Assembly (NCBI GenBank): GCA_963715635.1
Contig: OY970261.1
Location: forward strand, 1,860,001-1,924,000
Direction of reading: 5' to 3'
DNA length: 64,000 nt
DNA from: JAPKZH01 sp963715635
GTDB lineage: Bacteria; Acidobacteriota; Aminicenantia; Aminicenantales; UBA4085
In this document: one piece after another, positions 1 to 8,373 of the stretch
Numbering within the stretch: the stretch's first letter is position 1
Layout of the letters: each line of letters begins with the position of its first letter
Program-made: the position numbers and the translations under genes
The notes under the pieces: model-generated
Seen by the model: the letters and a program-made list of their open reading frames with translations, nothing else
Told to the model about the DNA's origin: nothing
Database searches by the model: none

Positions 1-253
1 GTGTGGTGATAACCTCTCCCGAGATTCCCATTCCCTGCAAGGCGATTTGAAGAGCCAGGGTCCCGTTGTTAAAAAGACAGATATTGTCAGTTTCGAAGAA
101 GTTGGACAATTCATGAGTAAAACGCTGCAAAATAGGCCCATTGTTTGTTAACCAACCAGTTTCCCAGATTTCATTAAGCCCCTGGCAAAATTCCTCCAAC
201 GGGGGCAAAAAAGGCCTGGTCACAAAAATCGGCTTCTCAAAAGGTTCTATCAT
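1..253 (-). CDS. DegT/DnrJ/EryC1/StrS aminotransferase, N-terminal part (runs off the window)
   Basis: Reading leftwards from an ATG at 253, 84 codons stay open to the window edge. The translation contains VTRPFLPPLEEF, then a TGWLTNNGPI segment and LFNNGTLALQIALQGM. These are the N-terminal landmarks of the PLP-dependent sugar aminotransferases that make 3- or 4-amino sugars on nucleotide carriers. The catalytic lysine lies outside the window, so the exact substrate cannot be judged. It is in a polysaccharide locus and is distinct from the complete family member at 13410. The family call is fairly sure. Confidence 0.75.
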   Translation of the reverse strand, partial: MIEPFEKPIFVTRPFLPPLEEFCQGLNEIWETGWLTNNGPILQRFTHELSNFFETDNICLFNNGTLALQIALQGMGISGEVITT

Positions 254-606
254 AAATCTTCTTTATAAATATTATGACTGCGACCAAGATTCAATTCTGC
301 TTTAGGAACGGCTTTAGATAAAAATAAATTCTCATTTTCTCCGCATTACTTCGTCTCAACTTAAAGATTTTCCATCCAAATCACCATACGCTCTGCACTC
401 TGCTTTTGTAGATAATTAAGGGCATAGAAATTTCTTTTTAGCATTCGCGCAGGAACGTCCTTCGTTAAGCTCGGACTAGATTCCTCTTTTCAACAAATAA
501 TGATATTCTCGGCAGGGCATCGATGTCAAGAAAATGTACTCGTGTTATGGTGGGGCTCGATGAGATTTCTTTACTGTTGGCATGTCTTTACCAGCTTACT
601 TCATCA
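254..606. other. Gene-poor AT-rich spacer with one possible coding remnant
   Basis: These 353 bases separate the aminotransferase fragment from the methyltransferase. On the minus strand 361-489 is open for 42 codons, ending at a stop at 361-363, and translates to a plausible protein tail (LTKDVPARMLKRNFYALNYL, then MVIWMEN). It has no start codon of its own because a stop lies directly upstream. It may be the 3' end of a decayed gene. I do not recognise its family and see no RNA gene or clear promoter here. Confidence 0.3.
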
Positions 607-1359
607 CTATTTCGTAACAATATATAAAATTGCCTGGCATTCGATACAATTCTGATTAAAAATCTCCTTCGAAGAGTCCAGCAGACCCCAATCCTTTACG
701 GTGAAGCCACCTAGACGCAATCGGCGGACAAAATCGACTTTTCCGTATTGTCTTACATGGTCATCCTGCCCGAATCGCCGCCACCTTTCTTTCAATGAAA
801 CGCTTGGCCTCTCTCTCTCCTCCTCTCTCTCTCCCCCCCCATCTGTTTCGTCCACCCCTAAAAGGAGCGGCACAAGAATAACTCCTTGTCCACCTTTTTT
901 TAGAATTCGATACAATTCTGATATCGCTTTCTGATCGTCCGGAACATGCTCCAGCACGTGTGAACATAAAAATAGATCAAATTGCTCGTCACGAGACTTA
1001 TACATATCTGTGATATCTAGTTGATAATCCAAGTCAGTACGATATAGATCCATAGTTAAGTGCGAAGCTGCAGGAAAATGCTTGTGGATATAATCAGAGA
1101 TCGGTGTTGACGGGGAAATCTCTAATATTGAGAATTTATCGTTGTTCTTAACTATTTCGTCCAAAAAAATAGCTTGCAATCTATCTCTGTCAGTTGCTCC
1201 ACAATAAGGGCATTGATATTCATTGAGGTTACAAGTTTCAAGAGGATTAGTCTGAAGATTATAGTTATATTCAGATAGTTTATTTAATAATCCCCCTGCC
1301 AGCGGCAAATATATTCCAACTCTATTTCCGCATACATGGCATCTCTTTTTGCTATCCAT
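607..1359 (-). CDS. Class I SAM-dependent methyltransferase with N-terminal zinc-binding cysteines
   Basis: This is a 250-residue protein. Cysteine pairs C7/C10 and C50/C53 (CHVC, CPYC) suggest a small metal-binding lobe. They are followed by a Rossmann-type methyltransferase: the SAM loop ILEISPS at about 78-84, and the motif with LFLCSHVLEHVPD at 129-141. A later FGQDDHVRQYG segment is common in this family. The target is unknown; a sugar or lipid-linked substrate is inferred from neighbouring glycosyltransferases. Residues 173-184 (GGGEREEERERP) are encoded by a CT repeat plus a run of eight C at 808-840 and look like a repeat-expansion insert after strand VPLL. The ATG at 1359 has a weak AGGAA upstream. 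Confidence 0.75.
   Translation of the reverse strand: MDSKKRCHVCGNRVGIYLPLAGGLLNKLSEYNYNLQTNPLETCNLNEYQCPYCGATDRDRLQAIFLDEIVKNNDKFSILEISPSTPISDYIHKHFPAASHLTMDLYRTDLDYQLDITDMYKSRDEQFDLFLCSHVLEHVPDDQKAISELYRILKKGGQGVILVPLLLGVDETDGGGEREEERERPSVSLKERWRRFGQDDHVRQYGKVDFVRRLRLGGFTVKDWGLLDSSKEIFNQNCIECQAILYIVTK
808..840. repeat. CT-dinucleotide tract plus C8 homopolymer inside a coding sequence
   Basis: Positions 808-832 are almost pure CT with two CCT interruptions, and 833-840 are eight consecutive C. Both lie inside the methyltransferase gene and encode an Arg/Glu/Gly-rich stretch absent from the usual family architecture. Tracts like this are prone to strand slippage, and a one-base change would frameshift the C-terminal third. 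The reading frame is open in this sequence. Confidence 0.7.
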
Positions 1360-1407
1360 ATTCCTAATTGCCCATCTATCTTTTATTATAAGTTTGAGGT
1401 AGTAGAG

Positions 1408-1629
1408 TCATTCGATTATTTTTGTGATGATTTGGCTTTTTTTTATGGTCAACTTCACCAACTCCAACATCTTGTATTTCTTATCCATCCTTTCGCGATA
1501 ATCGATAATCTCATGCAGCTCTGGCAAAATACCAGAAAATCAACGATATTCACCTCGGAGCGCAAGCCGAACCATTTTAAATGGGCCTAATCTAACTAGC
1601 GAATTCAGTTCCTTAGAATAATTACTAAT
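1408..1629 (-). pseudogene. C-terminal fragment of a broken gene, possibly a glycosyltransferase
   Basis: On the minus strand one frame is open from 1629 to a stop at 1408 except for a single in-frame TGA at 1540-1542. The translation before the stop includes LVRLGPFKMVRLALRGEYR, and after it SGILPELHEIIDYRERMDKK. An arginine-rich amphipathic tail like this is usual at the end of family 2 glycosyltransferases, and the TGA would fit a mutated TGG (Trp). No start codon or catalytic domain remains. The assignment to a glycosyltransferase is a guess from style and context. That it is former coding sequence is more likely than not. Confidence 0.4.
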
Positions 1630-1704
1630 TCATTATCTCTAAGTTTGCCTAAAATGGCAAACTTTATAAGCACACTTAACATATTTTATATGATGCGTCC
1701 AAAC

Positions 1705-1911
1705 CTAGCTATATGAGCCTCCCATTAATACTGCTCCAGCCAAAAATAGAATTTCCCGGCTTTTTGAACCTCTTGCGAACTGCTCGGCGAACTGCCGTGG
1801 CGGCAGGTCTTCGATTACGCTATGAGGTTGAAACTCATTATACTCCTCGCGCCATTTCCCTATTTCCTCTCGGGCGTCCTCCATTGATAAGAACCAATTT
1901 ACATTCAGGCA
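1705..1911 (-). pseudogene. IS3-family transposase OrfB, C-terminal remnant
   Basis: The minus-strand frame reads CLNVNWFLSMEDAREEIGKW, then REEYNEFQPHSVIEDLPPRQ and FAEQF. This is the hallmark C-terminus of IS3-type integrase-core transposases (xECLNxHWFxSLxDAR...WRxxYNxxRPHS). It is preceded directly by a stop at 1912-1914, so the catalytic DDE core is missing. It differs clearly from the intact IS3 element at 5041-6361, so it marks an older, unrelated insertion. Confidence 0.75.
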
Positions 1912-1915
1912 TTAA

Positions 1916-1941
1916 GGAATTATAATTGTCGCTGATCAAAA
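1916..1941 (+). repeat. 26-base direct repeat, copy 1
   Basis: The sequence begins GGAATTATAATTGTCGCTGA and ends TCAAAA. It recurs at 6503-6528 with a single mismatch (A for C at the ninth base), in the same orientation 4.6 kb away. Copy 1 abuts the IS3 remnant and copy 2 lies 142 bases beyond the intact IS. Its origin is unclear. Confidence 0.65.
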
Positions 1942-2272
1942 GTGCTTGTTGATGGTCTGCGATTCCGCAACTTCCCTTGGACAGGAGGCCAAAAAAGGCA
2001 AAATCAAGAGCACTAGCTTTAAGGCTATTCGCAATCCTTCGAAATTTGGATTCCAGAAGTGGCTTCGGGAGTCCAAAATTCGAGACAAAAAAAAGACTTA
2101 TCTCAGGATGCTGCCTAAAGAATATTAGGCCCCTTAGAATTTATCAAAATCCGAAGGGCAAACCAATGGATATTCTCACCTAAAAATTTGGACGATCTCC
2201 TCATGTTTTTTCTCTCGGAAGAGACCCTTTAATAGGTGACCCTATGTCCGCTCTTATCTCTGGATAATTCCT

Positions 2273-3271
2273 TTATCTGCTGGATAAAATATATAGCAAT
2301 CTGTCCCAGTTTCTCCGAGCCAAGACTTCAATATTCCAAGTAATATTTTTAATTTTCTTTGCCATCTTCCATCCTGCAATTTTCCTAATAAAGAAGAACT
2401 TTAGGCTCTCTTTAGGTGATATGGTCCCCCCCAGATCTCCAGCAAGATCATTTGCCTTCTTGATTATCTCAATATTTTCGGGATAGAAAACAGGCATGCT
2501 AAGTTGCAATAAATTTAAACATGCATCTCTTGTTCTCTGACTATCTTCCAAGGTTCTCAAATGATTTATGCTCTTAAAAATCGACATAGATAGTGCCTCA
2601 AGTGCCTCATCGGATCTATTTTGACCCATGCTCTTAAAATTCCCGATCCTCCAATACGATTTGGCATCTGGAACGAATATAATTTTCTCGCAGGCAGCTA
2701 CAACTCTGCAAAAATATTCCCCATCGTCATCCGGATTTCTCATCTCACACCAAGGACCAGCCAAATCGGTAAGTTTGCGGCTAATTAACCAGACCGAGGG
2801 ATGCATAAACGAATTTTCTTTAAATTTTATTAAAAAATATTCAATGGGTTCCAAATCCTTCCAAAGTGAACCTGGCATAAATTTTGCTTTTTCTTTCCAA
2901 AAATAAAATGTACCGAATGCTCCCGAAAGCAATACTCTTGTGTTTCTATCATATTCTCCATTCCCAACTTGATAAAATATTTTGTCAGGTCCTAAAAGAT
3001 CATCATGGTCAAGCCATTGGATAAAATCCCCCTGGGCATAATTTAATGCTTTATTCCGGGCAGCCGGACCCCCACAGTTTTTTTGGGTTATTATTTTAAC
3101 AGATTTTGATTCATATTTCTTTAAAATCTGAGGGGTCATATCCGTAGAACCATCGTCAACTACAATTATTTCCGTTCTCGGCCATGTTTGCTTCATTGCC
3201 GACTCAATGGTATCTTTAATCCATTTCTCTGCATTATAAGCAGGGATTAGAATAGAAACCAATGGATCCAT
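2273..3271 (-). CDS. Glycosyltransferase family 2 (GT-A fold)
   Basis: This is a 332-residue cytosolic glycosyltransferase that would transfer a sugar from a nucleotide donor to a lipid-linked glycan. The GT2 landmarks are in order: LIPAYNAEKW (8-17), VVDDGSTD (37-44), CGGPAARNKALNYA (66-79), and the metal-binding LDHDD at 87-91. The length fits a single catalytic domain plus a short C-terminal helical tail. The donor and acceptor cannot be predicted. It is the first member, in the leftward direction, after the AsnB-like gene, with a 145-base gap, and probably belongs to the same surface-glycan locus. The start is the ATG at 3271. Confidence 0.85.
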   Translation of the reverse strand: MDPLVSILIPAYNAEKWIKDTIESAMKQTWPRTEIIVVDDGSTDMTPQILKKYESKSVKIITQKNCGGPAARNKALNYAQGDFIQWLDHDDLLGPDKIFYQVGNGEYDRNTRVLLSGAFGTFYFWKEKAKFMPGSLWKDLEPIEYFLIKFKENSFMHPSVWLISRKLTDLAGPWCEMRNPDDDGEYFCRVVAACEKIIFVPDAKSYWRIGNFKSMGQNRSDEALEALSMSIFKSINHLRTLEDSQRTRDACLNLLQLSMPVFYPENIEIIKKANDLAGDLGGTISPKESLKFFFIRKIAGWKMAKKIKNITWNIEVLARRNWDRLLYILSSR

Positions 3272-3416
3272 TATTTATTGCTCTCTTTGATGGATAGGAA
3301 TCTGCCTTATCATACCCCACAGTTTTTCTTCCCGTCAAGCTCCGAATCGAAACCTCACATTCTAAAATGACTATATACCCGGTGCCGATCGAAGTCAAGA
3401 ATATGAACGCTCTATG

Positions 3417-4952
3417 TCATTTAAAATTATATTGTTTCTGGTGTTTCCACCAGAACTGATAACAGAATTCATATAATTTAGCCTTCAACATCCTTAAACT
3501 TTTTTCGAATCCCAACTTGTTAAGCGCGAAAACCAACGCGTCTTTAATGCTATCTGGTGGATTGAAGGGCACATCAAGCAGCTGAGGCCACATAAACTGT
3601 ATTAGTTCTCTAAAAAGAATATTATCTCTGAATGTCCTATACTTCGCATCTACAGACAAGAACATTTCGTATATGAAGTGACTATCATATGGATCAAACT
3701 CCTCAATCGCGATATCAGACTCTGAATTGCCAACAGACCCCCAATTCCCAATTAGGACTTCCCACCAAAATAGTGTCATAATATTTAATCCATAACGGCG
3801 GGCGACTGGCCGTGTTGCTGTGAGCCAAGTTTCAGATTCCCTGACAGCATACGAAGACCGCCGATAATGCAACATATATGCCAAATAATACGGGGTCAGA
3901 TTCTTTGGCTCATCAAAAAACTTTGTTCTGCCGACCTCTCCCACGCCAAGAATATTAAGCTTATTGCCGTGCTGTTTGTGATAGATATTATAGATAACGG
4001 GCAGTAGCTGTTCTCTGGCATAAAAGCAATTTTGCAAGAAAATTCGTTTATAATCTTCAGGTACGTCCTTTGGATACCTATTTATATGAAACGGAATTCC
4101 TATTCGCCTGAAGATTTCCCGTGGAATCCTTATGTCCCCGCTCTGGTCATTCAATTGTTCGATCTTATTGATAAAAAAATATATAGAATGACTTATCTCC
4201 TTGCTAGCGGCCAATAATGCGCGGCTATCCTCTCCGGCCGTAACGGCTAACATTAGAGGATATCTATAAGCCGCTGCCTCCATAGCCCCTTTTAAAAAAG
4301 CAGCACACTTGCATACAGCCTCGTCAAGTCCAAGCCTGATTAGATGCGTGTTTGGCCAGTATCGAGAGCTTCGCATTCGAATTATGTCGAGATAATGGTT
4401 TGGCAGAAGGTGTTTGACTGATTCGTAAGGTGTACCATCACCTACCCATAGGCGTCCGTTGCGAATGTAGGGCATATGATTTTTTACAAAATCTAACAGA
4501 TCTGGATCTAACGATTCCTGAATTCTGGGAATTGAGAAGCGTACGAGCAAATTAGGTTGTGAGCCACAAACAATCCTATTTTCATGCTGACAGTAATACA
4601 CTTCTCTGAGGGCCAGGGCATCCTGTACGAGATTTAAACATTCATGATCCTGATAAAAGACAGCGTATCTTCCAGTATATGGTTTTAGGCCCAGGATGAA
4701 ACTCCTAAAGTCTATTGTTGCAGAAAGCATCTGGTTTAGAATTTCTTGGTTACTTGATTTATGATTATTGGGATCAAACAAATAGCCTAGCAGAATCAGG
4801 GTCTTAGTCGAGTCTTTGGCTATAGTTGTCTGAAGGTCAGGGTGTACGTACAAACAGTACCGACCTACTTGGATTTTATTCCATCTATCGAGTTCTATAA
4901 TAGGTTGCCGTGCCAATAAGAATTGCCGTCGGTAATCTAGCTGATCTACCAT
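3417..4952 (-). CDS. Asparagine-synthetase-like amidotransferase
   Basis: This is a 511-residue protein resembling the asparagine synthase family. An N-terminal glutaminase-like region includes TGRYAVFYQDHECLNLVQDA and REVYYCQHENRIVCGSQP. It is followed by an ATP-pyrophosphatase motif LAVTAGEDSRALLAAS at roughly 235-250 (the family's SGGxDS loop). In polysaccharide clusters such proteins are thought to amidate sugar carboxyls, which would suit this locus; that role is inferred. I chose the ATG at 4952 because the longer open frame to 5057 runs into the neighbouring IS end. A promoter (TTGAAA, 17-base spacer, TATATT) lies in the gap. The nucleophile Cys expected at position 2 of true glutaminases is not present after this start. 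Confidence 0.75.
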   Translation of the reverse strand: MVDQLDYRRQFLLARQPIIELDRWNKIQVGRYCLYVHPDLQTTIAKDSTKTLILLGYLFDPNNHKSSNQEILNQMLSATIDFRSFILGLKPYTGRYAVFYQDHECLNLVQDALALREVYYCQHENRIVCGSQPNLLVRFSIPRIQESLDPDLLDFVKNHMPYIRNGRLWVGDGTPYESVKHLLPNHYLDIIRMRSSRYWPNTHLIRLGLDEAVCKCAAFLKGAMEAAAYRYPLMLAVTAGEDSRALLAASKEISHSIYFFINKIEQLNDQSGDIRIPREIFRRIGIPFHINRYPKDVPEDYKRIFLQNCFYAREQLLPVIYNIYHKQHGNKLNILGVGEVGRTKFFDEPKNLTPYYLAYMLHYRRSSYAVRESETWLTATRPVARRYGLNIMTLFWWEVLIGNWGSVGNSESDIAIEEFDPYDSHFIYEMFLSVDAKYRTFRDNILFRELIQFMWPQLLDVPFNPPDSIKDALVFALNKLGFEKSLRMLKAKLYEFCYQFWWKHQKQYNFK

Positions 4953-5003
4953 GGCCGCAGTTCTTCTGCTTTCATTTTCGAAATAAAAATATGCAATAAT
5001 ATA

Positions 5004-5032
5004 AATATATAGTAAGAGGTCGGAGCTTTCAA
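5004..5032 (-). promoter_or_regulatory. Predicted sigma-70 promoter for the AsnB-like gene
   Basis: On the minus strand a TTGAAA (-35, 5027-5032), an exact 17-base spacer and TATATT (-10, 5004-5009) lie between the IS end at 5041 and the ATG at 4952. The insertion stopped nine bases short of the -35, so the gene may have kept its own promoter. Confidence 0.5.
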
Positions 5033-5151
5033 GAGTGTAATGACCCCTGAAAATCAAGACACATTTTCTCCATTTGAGAGTTAGAGCTCAATCCGGAAAA
5101 AACATCTTCACCATTTGACCTACACGCGACGATCTCGACTCGATCCATGTC

Positions 5152-6003
5152 TCAGCATCCCCCCGAAACAGCTTCCTGAGATTGAGCCCACTGTTGCCGA
5201 AACTCTTCCGGACTCCGATACCCCAGCGCCGAGTGGACATAAAGTCGATTGTAATCTTCTCTGATCCACGGGCCGATTGCCGCTCGGGCTTCTTCAAAGG
5301 ACCCGAAATCATTCAGCCACAGCACCTCTTCCTTGATCGTCCGGATGACGCGTTCGGTATCGGCGTTCCCCTTGGGATTGTCGTAGGAACAGAAGATCTG
5401 ATTGATACCGAGCAACGCCAGGTCCGTCATGAATGCGACCGAAGTCGGCTGCGAACCGTTGTCCGAAACCAGGTTCAGCCCCTCGTCCCGCACTCCCCAA
5501 GGAAACTTCTCGCACAGCGCCCGGTCCAACGCTTCTTTCCATTCCGAGGTCTTAGCGCGTAACGACAGATTCCAGCCCACGATCTCTTTGGTAAACCAGT
5601 CCAAAACGACGATGAGATAGCACCAGCCCAGAGGTCCCAGCAGGAATTTCGTCATGTCGATTCCCCAGTACTGGTTGGGCCGCGTCGCTTTCGGCTTCGA
5701 TCTCTGTGACGTCCGGAGCGCCTTATGCCGCACCTGTTCGACGACCAGCCCGTTTTCCCTCATCAATCTCTGGATCCGTTTGTGATTGACCTCCGTGCCT
5801 TCCCGATACCGCAGCCAGGCCGTCATCCGCCGGTATCCCCAAAACGGATGCGCCAACCGAAGCTCCTTAAGCTTTTCGACAAGGACCTGATTCAAAACAG
5901 ATGTCGCTTTTCCTCTGGTCTTCCGATATTGCCCGCTCCGGCTCGTCCCCAGCGTCCCACACGCCGCCTTCAGACTTTCCCCTTTCTCTCTCATCAGCTT
6001 CAC
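5152..6003 (-). CDS. IS3-family transposase OrfB (DDE integrase core)
   Basis: This 283-residue frame encodes the catalytic half of the transposase. An HTH_21-like segment (HPFWGYRRMTAWLR, 52-65) precedes the rve core. The catalytic triad is visible as D116 in WGIDMTKF, D181 in LVSDNGSQ and E217 in ADTERVIR, with the classic 35-residue D-to-E spacing. The frame is -1 relative to OrfA and stays open upstream of its GTG at 6003 through the A8 run at about 6030-6037. An OrfAB fusion by programmed -1 slippage is therefore expected, as usual for IS3. All active-site residues are present, so the enzyme looks functional. Confidence 0.92.
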   Translation of the reverse strand: MKLMREKGESLKAACGTLGTSRSGQYRKTRGKATSVLNQVLVEKLKELRLAHPFWGYRRMTAWLRYREGTEVNHKRIQRLMRENGLVVEQVRHKALRTSQRSKPKATRPNQYWGIDMTKFLLGPLGWCYLIVVLDWFTKEIVGWNLSLRAKTSEWKEALDRALCEKFPWGVRDEGLNLVSDNGSQPTSVAFMTDLALLGINQIFCSYDNPKGNADTERVIRTIKEEVLWLNDFGSFEEARAAIGPWIREDYNRLYVHSALGYRSPEEFRQQWAQSQEAVSGGC

Positions 6004-6296
6004 GGCTTCCCGTAGATCAGATCTTGGGTTTTTTTTAACGCCTCGATCGCGATCGTCTGCCGCCCGATGATCTTCTGCAGCTTCTCGATCTCCGCCCGCA
6101 GCGCCTCCGCTTCATCCTTGCCGGCGCCATTCGCAAGCCCTCTTTGCGCGGACTCAAGAAAACGATCGCGCCACCGGTAGAATAAGGTCTGACTGATTTG
6201 GTGTTCCCGGCAAATCTCCGCCACCGACTTTTGGCCCTTGATCCCCTCAAGCACGATCGCCATTTTCTCTTCCGCCGCCCATTTCCTGAGTTTCAT
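6000..6296 (-). CDS. IS3-family transposase OrfA (HTH plus leucine-zipper-like helix)
   Basis: This is a 98-residue protein. A helix-turn-helix, SVAEICREHQISQTLFYRWR, is followed by a heptad-like helix (EALRAEIEKLQKIIGRQTIA) that usually mediates multimerisation. It binds the IS ends and regulates transposition. Near its 3' end the gene contains eight consecutive A (minus strand, plus-strand T run at 6030-6037) followed by CCC, a likely -1 slippery site. The stop overlaps the GTG of OrfB in the sequence GTGA. The ATG is at 6296, preceded by GGAGGTGGC. Confidence 0.9.
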   Translation of the reverse strand: MKLRKWAAEEKMAIVLEGIKGQKSVAEICREHQISQTLFYRWRDRFLESAQRGLANGAGKDEAEALRAEIEKLQKIIGRQTIAIEALKKTQDLIYGKP

Positions 6297-6502
6297 CCCG
6301 CCACCTCCTTGATCGAGTATAAACTCTAACTCTTGAAGGTGTCCACCTTCTCAGCGGGTCAGTATAAGAGTCTGAACTCGTTCAATACCTTAGTGAAAGT
6401 GGCACTCAATGGAATTTCGGGCAAAAAGGGGCTCCTATTTGTCTGTCTTCACCACTTGACGCCTGATTCCGCTGTAACAATAAAATTGAATCAATGCGGC
6501 CG

Positions 6503-6528
6503 GGAATTATCATTGTCGCTGATCAAAA
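6503..6528 (+). repeat. 26-base direct repeat, copy 2
   Basis: This is the second copy of the sequence at 1916-1941, with one mismatch. It lies in the 227-base gap between the IS right end (6361) and the GT-C gene stop (6589), a stretch with no recognisable gene. Confidence 0.65.
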
Positions 6529-6588
6529 AACATTTTTTTGTGCGTTCGTGTTGAAAAATACACTTTCTTTTTTGGACGCATAAAATCA

Positions 6589-8229
6589 TCAGGGTGTTTG
6601 AACCATAGGGCGATGATTTTGCTCCCCGCTAGCTTTCCTTCTTACAAAAAGACGCCGGCCAGGAATATCGGATGGGACCTCCTCAAAATCTCTTAAAGAG
6701 GCATATTTAATGATGCTATCCTCAAATTGTCTAAACTCGACTCCACCTAGGAGAATCGCAACTGGAGGGTCAGCATCAAGATACGTAAATAGATTATTGG
6801 ACGAGACAATATGATAGCGTTCTCTCAACTCGTCTGTCATTAGATCCCCGACACGATACCCAAAATCACCGGGCCCCATTCCATTGTAGATGGGTAGCCT
6901 TCCTTCGATGGCAAAAATGTTTTCAAAGGATAGCACCTTGCCGACCAAATGTCGCTCTGATAGTAGCTGGGCTAAGTGCCGTCCCTGATAGTGCATTGCA
7001 ATTGTCTTCCAATTTGTAATATGACTTGCTTGCAAAATTCGATAAAGCGCAGGTGGTAAACTCAAAATGCCGACAATCAAGGCCGCTATAATAATATCAG
7101 TTAAAAGTCGAGATGTGTCATCAGAATCACCAATAATCCGCCACAGGGAAGCTAAGGTGAATAGAGCAAATGGTAAAGGAGCCAGAAAATACGAATTCCA
7201 CAAAGGCGTTGGAGTAAAGGATGCCACGAGAGCTAGCGTGAAGAGGCATAAAGAAAGTAATAAAAATTTGCCCTTTTCGCTTTTCAACCAATCTTTTATC
7301 TCAAGCGAACCTTTATAAAGACGCGAGGCTGCGAGGATACAAAAAAGAAGAATGCAGAAAAAAGGCACAGCCCCGAGCGTGTCCGTAAGGAACTGGATCT
7401 TGTTCGCGAGTGTCATCCCTGTTTTGAAACCAGTCAATTCCCTCCACTTAGTGTTGAGCAAATGGTAGCCAAGATTGCCGAAAACAAACCCTTCCGGGTT
7501 CCTAAAGTAAAATATTCCCGCCGGCGCTAATGCAGCTGCTAAGCCAACAAGCCAGATGAGATTCTTAAACAAGGCTTTCTTCAATGATAGCTTTTCTGAT
7601 GGCCAAAAAGCAAAAATTAACATCGCGGGCAATAGGGTTAAATAGTAAAGCTTCGATCCAATGGCTACACCAAGGAAAACGCCTGAAAATAACGTGGAAA
7701 GCTTATAGTGCCGATTTGATCGAATTATAAAGAAGAAGCTTAATAAAACGAAACAATTTGCTATTGCATAACTGTTGAGTTGGTTTGAGGCCTCGCGAAG
7801 TTGTGAAGAAGAAGCGAATATTAAGACACAAGCCAAACCGACCAAGCGGTTGTTAGAGATTCTCTTACATGACCAGTAGAGCGCCAATAATGCAGTTAAA
7901 ACGAACAACAAATTAAAAAGTCGAAGACTCAGATAGCTGAAAGAAATGAATCCTGCTTTGAGTATGACTGCATAAATGCATGCAGCGTAGGGCATTTGAA
8001 AGTAAGCGAAATCCTTATAAAGCACATTTCCTCTGGCAAGCAGGTAGCCAGCACTCATAAAATGATTGTCATCGCCCATGTACTCAACCACTGTCTTGGC
8101 CGCTAGGCCAACTACCAGTATTGTGAACACTAGATAGACCATCCCAAGGCCTGCGCGGCCATGAAAAATGCGTCCCCCGTTAGTAGATGGACCAAGCTCT
8201 GTTCTCGCTATCTGTTCTTTACTATTCAT
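6589..8229 (-). CDS. GT-C type integral membrane glycosyltransferase (PMT/ArnT-like)
   Basis: This is a 546-residue protein with about ten to twelve hydrophobic segments. The first membrane helix is followed by an acidic periplasmic-loop pattern (YMGDDNHFMSAGYLLARGN) and then YKDFAYFQMPYAACIYAVIL. This resembles the DxD-containing first loop and later helices of the glycosyltransferase 39/83 group. Such enzymes use polyprenyl-phosphate sugars on the outer face of the inner membrane. A C-terminal soluble domain (about 430-546) completes it. The start is the ATG at 8229, which has a strong GGGGAGG seven bases upstream; the longer open frame to 8250 lacks one. Substrate unknown. Confidence 0.7.
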   Translation of the reverse strand: MNSKEQIARTELGPSTNGGRIFHGRAGLGMVYLVFTILVVGLAAKTVVEYMGDDNHFMSAGYLLARGNVLYKDFAYFQMPYAACIYAVILKAGFISFSYLSLRLFNLLFVLTALLALYWSCKRISNNRLVGLACVLIFASSSQLREASNQLNSYAIANCFVLLSFFFIIRSNRHYKLSTLFSGVFLGVAIGSKLYYLTLLPAMLIFAFWPSEKLSLKKALFKNLIWLVGLAAALAPAGIFYFRNPEGFVFGNLGYHLLNTKWRELTGFKTGMTLANKIQFLTDTLGAVPFFCILLFCILAASRLYKGSLEIKDWLKSEKGKFLLLSLCLFTLALVASFTPTPLWNSYFLAPLPFALFTLASLWRIIGDSDDTSRLLTDIIIAALIVGILSLPPALYRILQASHITNWKTIAMHYQGRHLAQLLSERHLVGKVLSFENIFAIEGRLPIYNGMGPGDFGYRVGDLMTDELRERYHIVSSNNLFTYLDADPPVAILLGGVEFRQFEDSIIKYASLRDFEEVPSDIPGRRLFVRRKASGEQNHRPMVQTP

Positions 8230-8373
8230 GTATTGACCTCCCCGATGCAAAAAAATTACTGCCGGAGCCGACTTTTTATCGTCGGCGATCTATGATGAGG
8301 CATTAAGTGCGATCTACAGAGTTGGCACAGACTAATTGATGCACTATTAAGATAGAGCTACTCTCACTCGACA

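Larger units (their letters stand above)
1360..2272. other. Decayed region: glycosyltransferase-like tail, transposase remnant, no intact gene
   Basis: These 913 bases contain no complete gene. They hold a broken minus-strand tail at 1408-1629, an IS3-type transposase C-terminus at 1705-1911, and one copy of a 26-base direct repeat at 1916-1941. The rest (about 1945-2272) has short open frames on both strands with no recognisable protein. The region reads as a graveyard of insertions between two polysaccharide genes. Confidence 0.6.
5041..6361 (-). mobile_element. IS3-family insertion sequence, apparently intact (about 1.32 kb)
   Basis: The element carries two overlapping transposase frames. 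Its ends are imperfect inverted repeats: the left end reads TGACCCCTGAAAATCAAGAC from 5041, and the right end, read inwards, begins TGACCCGCTGAGAAGGTGGA from 6361. Both contain a further AGAGTTAGAG block. A GTA occurs at both flanks but is offset by one base on the left, so a target duplication is only tentative. The element lies 88 bases upstream of the AsnB-like start and points the same way. Confidence 0.85.

Noticed and set aside
1946..2183. Short overlapping open frames on both strands
   Set aside because: None has a ribosome site, recognisable domain or sensible composition. The region is probably decayed sequence.
5038..6365. Clean 3-base target duplication of the IS3 element
   Set aside because: GTA occurs next to both ends but is offset by one base on the left, so the exact boundary or duplication cannot be asserted.
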